Part shown: positions 19,805 to 22,036 of the stretch, one piece after another
Numbering within the stretch: position 1 is the stretch's first letter
Layout of the letters: the number at the start of each line of letters is the position of its first letter
Source: Spirogloea muscicola
Taxonomy: Eukaryota > Streptophyta > Zygnematophyceae > Spirogloeales > Spirogloeaceae
Assembly: GCA_009602725.1 (NCBI GenBank)
Contig: WELB01000022.1
Location: 188,515 to 210,550 of the forward strand
Reading direction: 5' to 3'
Length of the DNA stretch: 22,036 nt
Translations under genes and position numbers: made by a program
The notes under the pieces: generated by a model
Seen by the model: only the letters and a program-made list of their open reading frames with translations
Told to the model about the DNA's origin: nothing
Databases searched by the model: none

Positions 19805-20580
19805 ACTTGCTGCAGCTGAGGCCATGACTATGCTCGCCGGCGCTTTCAGCGGTGCGCGAGTGTTGAGGCCCTGCCAGAGTGCAGCAGCTCACGAGGTCTT
19901 TCGCAATCCTTAATTTGAAATCATCTTTGCAGGTGTGTTTAGCTGGGAAGTAAATAGATAGTGCTGGTCCATGTAGTCACTGACAAGCAGGCTTAAGCTG
20001 CTGGGGCTGGCTGGAGCCTCTGTCGCGAGTCTCACATAGGAGTCGAGCAGGGGACCGCTCCAACTATGCAACAATACCCTTAGCTGCAGATCGGTGCCTG
20101 CAGGGAGGAGCCAGGGCAACGAGCACTGGCATCGTTTTGACGGACCACCACTTTAGCGGGCGCCTGACGATTACGTTGTGCCCAATGGTAGTGGAGAAGC
20201 AGTCCAACAGATGGAGGGCTGCATGGTCCTCATCTTTTACACTTTACGGGATCATACAGCAGCTCTGTCTGTCCATGTGCTCTTGAATGTTGAAATCTCA
20301 ACTCTCAGCTCGACGGGCTGGCAGGCTGGAGGGTATGCTTGCGGCCAGCGCATGACAGTGCACCTTCACAAGCACGCATCTTCAGTCAACCGTCTCACTC
20401 TGAGGAATACGCGGCAGTGCAGGGAAGGCGCCGGAGACCAGAAGGCCCCCTGCGCATCCAAGGACTGCCCAATTGCACAACTGCTCCTCACAGCTGACAG
20501 TAGCAGCCCATTTCCAAGTGTGCGCTGCCGTTTTGGCACCAGGCCGTTCTTCGCTTTCTCCGCGAGTAATGGAATGCCAG
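19805..20580. other. Convergent intergenic region between the ACBP and GT47 genes
   Basis: About 775 bp holding the two facing 3' UTRs. I see no conserved gene. A 147-codon plus-strand frame (20178-20621) overlaps the antisense of the GT47 last exon and has no recognisable domain. TTACA at 20237-20241 is TGTAA on the minus strand, about 340 nt past the GT47 stop, and could be its poly(A) signal, but that is a weak match. Confidence 0.45.
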
Positions 20581-22036
20581 TCAAGAGGGGTCCCGGTTGG
20601 AGGCAGCAGTGCTGCGGCTGACGGTCTGCACAAGCCGGGCGCGCACGCTCCCCCATTCCTGCCGTCGGTCCATGCTGCCTGCGCGGATGCGGTACTCAAG
20701 TTCTCCGCGCCACTGCAGGCGCTGGAAGATCATGCCCAGAGCACCGCCGGGCAGGTCCTGTGCCCACAGGAAGTGGCGCTGCGCAGCCGCGACGTGTTGC
20801 TGGTACTCGCGCAGCCGCGCGGGGTCTTGCAGCAAGGCGTCGAGGCGCGCCTCCAGCGTGCCCACCTCGCTGGGGTCGATGTTGATGCTGATCTTGGACC
20901 AGTCTAGCTCGTCCTGGAACGCGTGATCGTTCTGCCGCAGGAACGTCACTGCAGGGAGGCAAAGGACATCATCAGCGGGCGTGAATGGCGCCACAGCGCG
21001 GCGGCTCCGGGGAGTCTCGGCAACCAAGTGCCCCCAGCCTTACCAGGTATGCAGCCGCAGAGGATGGCCTTGATGGGGCGCATGGTCCACTGAGAGTGGC
21101 CCGGTGGCGAGATGCAGAACTTGGCGCGCCGGTAGTCCTCGAGCGTCGCGGCATCGTCCTTGACCGCAAAGGACCAGGCGCGCTGCTTGTTGTCGACGCG
21201 GCGCTCACTGCCGGCGAAGAGGTCGTACAACTCGGCGCGCGTCTCGTGGCCGTGGTGGCGCACGGGCATGCCGTGGTGGTGCTGCGGCGCGAACCGGAAG
21301 ACGGCGGTGAAGGGGCGGGGCCCGTCCCACGGCGCCCGCGGGCGCAGCGCGGCGGGGTGCAGGAAGGGCGGGATGACAATGTCGCGGTCCGGGCGGTAGC
21401 ACGGGATGTCGGGCAGCGCTAGCACGGAGCCGTTGGGGCCGGCGACGAGGCCGAGGCCGAGGCCGAGGCCTCCCGGCGGCGGCCGGTGGTTGTACGCCAC
21501 GGCCTGCAGCGTGCGGTTCGGGTGGGCGTGCACGGAGCGCGCGAGCTTGTCTCCGTTGAGCTGCAGGAAGAACATGTCGGCGTACAGCGACGGGTCCGCA
21601 AAGGTGAGCGCGGTGCAGCGGCCGTGGTCCATGGTGAGCACGGCGAAGTGGTCGCGCCCGGCGGTGCGGTTGAAGAAGGGCCAGCGGGCGCGCACGGTGC
21701 GCAGCACCTCCTCCAGCGCCGCGGACGTGCCGCCGACGGCGTCGGCCATGTTGGCGTCCCAGTCGCGGTAGCGCGCGAGCGTGTGGAAGGCGGCGTAGAA
21801 GGAGACGAAAAAGAGCGCGGCGTCCTCGGGCGCCGTGGTGCGCAGCGCGTTGCTGCGCGCCAGCGCCTCGTGCACCGCGCGCTCCCCGTTGTACTGATCG
21901 CTCCACCACGCCGGCTGCGGCCCGCCGCGCACGCCCGCCGTCCACTCCACGCCCAGGTCGTACACGTACACGAACCGCCGCAGCTCGCCGCCGCCGCCGC
22001 CGCCGCCGCCGCGGCCGCCGGCGGCGGCGATGGCCC
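20581..22036 (-). CDS. Exostosin-family (GT47) glycosyltransferase, partial at its 5' end
   Basis: GT47 proteins are usually Golgi type II membrane enzymes that add sugars to cell-wall or extracellular polysaccharides; the sugar cannot be told here. Two exons on the minus strand are joined: 22036-21044 (open to the window edge) and 20948-20581 (stop TGA), separated by a 95-bp GT-AG intron. Splicing creates CGCIPVTFLRQNDHAF, the family GCIPV motif. Other landmarks in order are FVYVYDLG, AALFFVSFYAAF, GRDHFAVLTMDHGRC, DIVIPPF, KFCISPPGHSQWTMRPIKA and LDWSKISINIDP. About 451 residues are visible. The membrane anchor is presumably beyond the edge; what is seen upstream of FVYVYDLG is Ala- and Gly-rich. 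An Asn-Arg-Thr and an Asn-Gly-Ser sequon suit a luminal domain. A stretch HHHGMPVRHHGHE is unusually His-rich. Confidence 0.9.
21447..21470 (-). repeat. GAGGCC hexamer x4 inside the GT47 exon
   Basis: Four perfect GAGGCC units on the plus strand encode the minus-strand GLGLGLGL stretch. The six-base period keeps the reading frame, so it lengthens a surface loop between HRPPPG and VAGPNGS without breaking the gene. Confidence 0.9.
21986..22020 (-). repeat. CCG/GGC trinucleotide run encoding poly-glycine near the GT47 N-terminal part
   Basis: A run of GGC codons on the minus strand gives about eight consecutive Gly just upstream of ELRRFVYVYDLG. It is a typical triplet microsatellite in GC-rich algal coding sequence and probably forms part of the stem between the membrane anchor and the catalytic domain. 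Confidence 0.8.

Noticed and set aside
20178-20621. 147-codon plus-strand frame in the convergent intergenic region
   Set aside because: It has no recognisable domain and its 3' end is antisense to the GT47 last exon.
21205-21945. 246-codon minus-strand frame overlapping the GT47 exon
   Set aside because: It is the +1 shadow of the GT47 frame, made almost entirely of Arg/Ala/His; the GT47 frame has all family motifs.
167-22036. Functional gene cluster or operon-like system
   Set aside because: The four genes are common, independently regulated eukaryotic genes with their own leaders and intergenic gaps. A shared endomembrane theme is not evidence of linkage.

Overview
The window is nuclear DNA from a photosynthetic eukaryote, most likely a green alga (Chlorophyta, perhaps Trebouxiophyceae). 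The grounds are intron-rich genes with GT-AG introns of about 90-390 bp, GC-rich coding exons, plant-type proteins (a kelch-repeat acyl-CoA-binding protein with a coiled-coil tail and a plant-like VPS15), and a short run of TTTAGGG telomere-type motif inside an intron. The lineage is an inference; no species is claimed. One ambiguous base (n at 3646) shows this is a draft assembly.

Layout: (1) 167-2952, +, a complete seven-exon AVT1-type vacuolar amino acid transporter (539 aa). (2) 3712-11522, +, a complete 13-exon VPS15/PIK3R4 gene, the regulatory pseudokinase of the class III PI3-kinase complex (1578 aa by my splice model). It has an N-myristoylation site, a kinase-like domain, HEAT repeats and WD40 repeats; about 2.7 kb of it is one uninterrupted GC-rich exon. 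(3) 11523-14442, intergenic; 12456-14107 is a patchwork of diverged direct and inverted repeats. (4) about 14443-19804, +, a 19-exon ACBP4/5-like protein with an acyl-CoA-binding domain, six kelch repeats and a coiled coil. The N-terminal third of its ACB domain was not found. (5) 20581-22036, -, the 3' part of a two-exon GT47/exostosin-family glycosyltransferase that runs off the right edge; it converges with the ACBP gene.

The exon models for the first two genes and for ACBP exons after the first keep one open frame across every junction, total a multiple of three and restore family motifs across splice sites. That is strong internal support although no transcript data were available. The four genes are not an operon. 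All four products act in or near the endomembrane system (vacuole, endosome, lipid handling, Golgi), but this is probably chance.

I found no convincing new multi-gene system. The points most worth checking are the intergenic repeat patchwork, the organelle-type tRNA-Gly fragment in a VPS15 intron, the duplication around the n just upstream of the VPS15 start, the incomplete ACB domain, and the giant GC-rich VPS15 exon.
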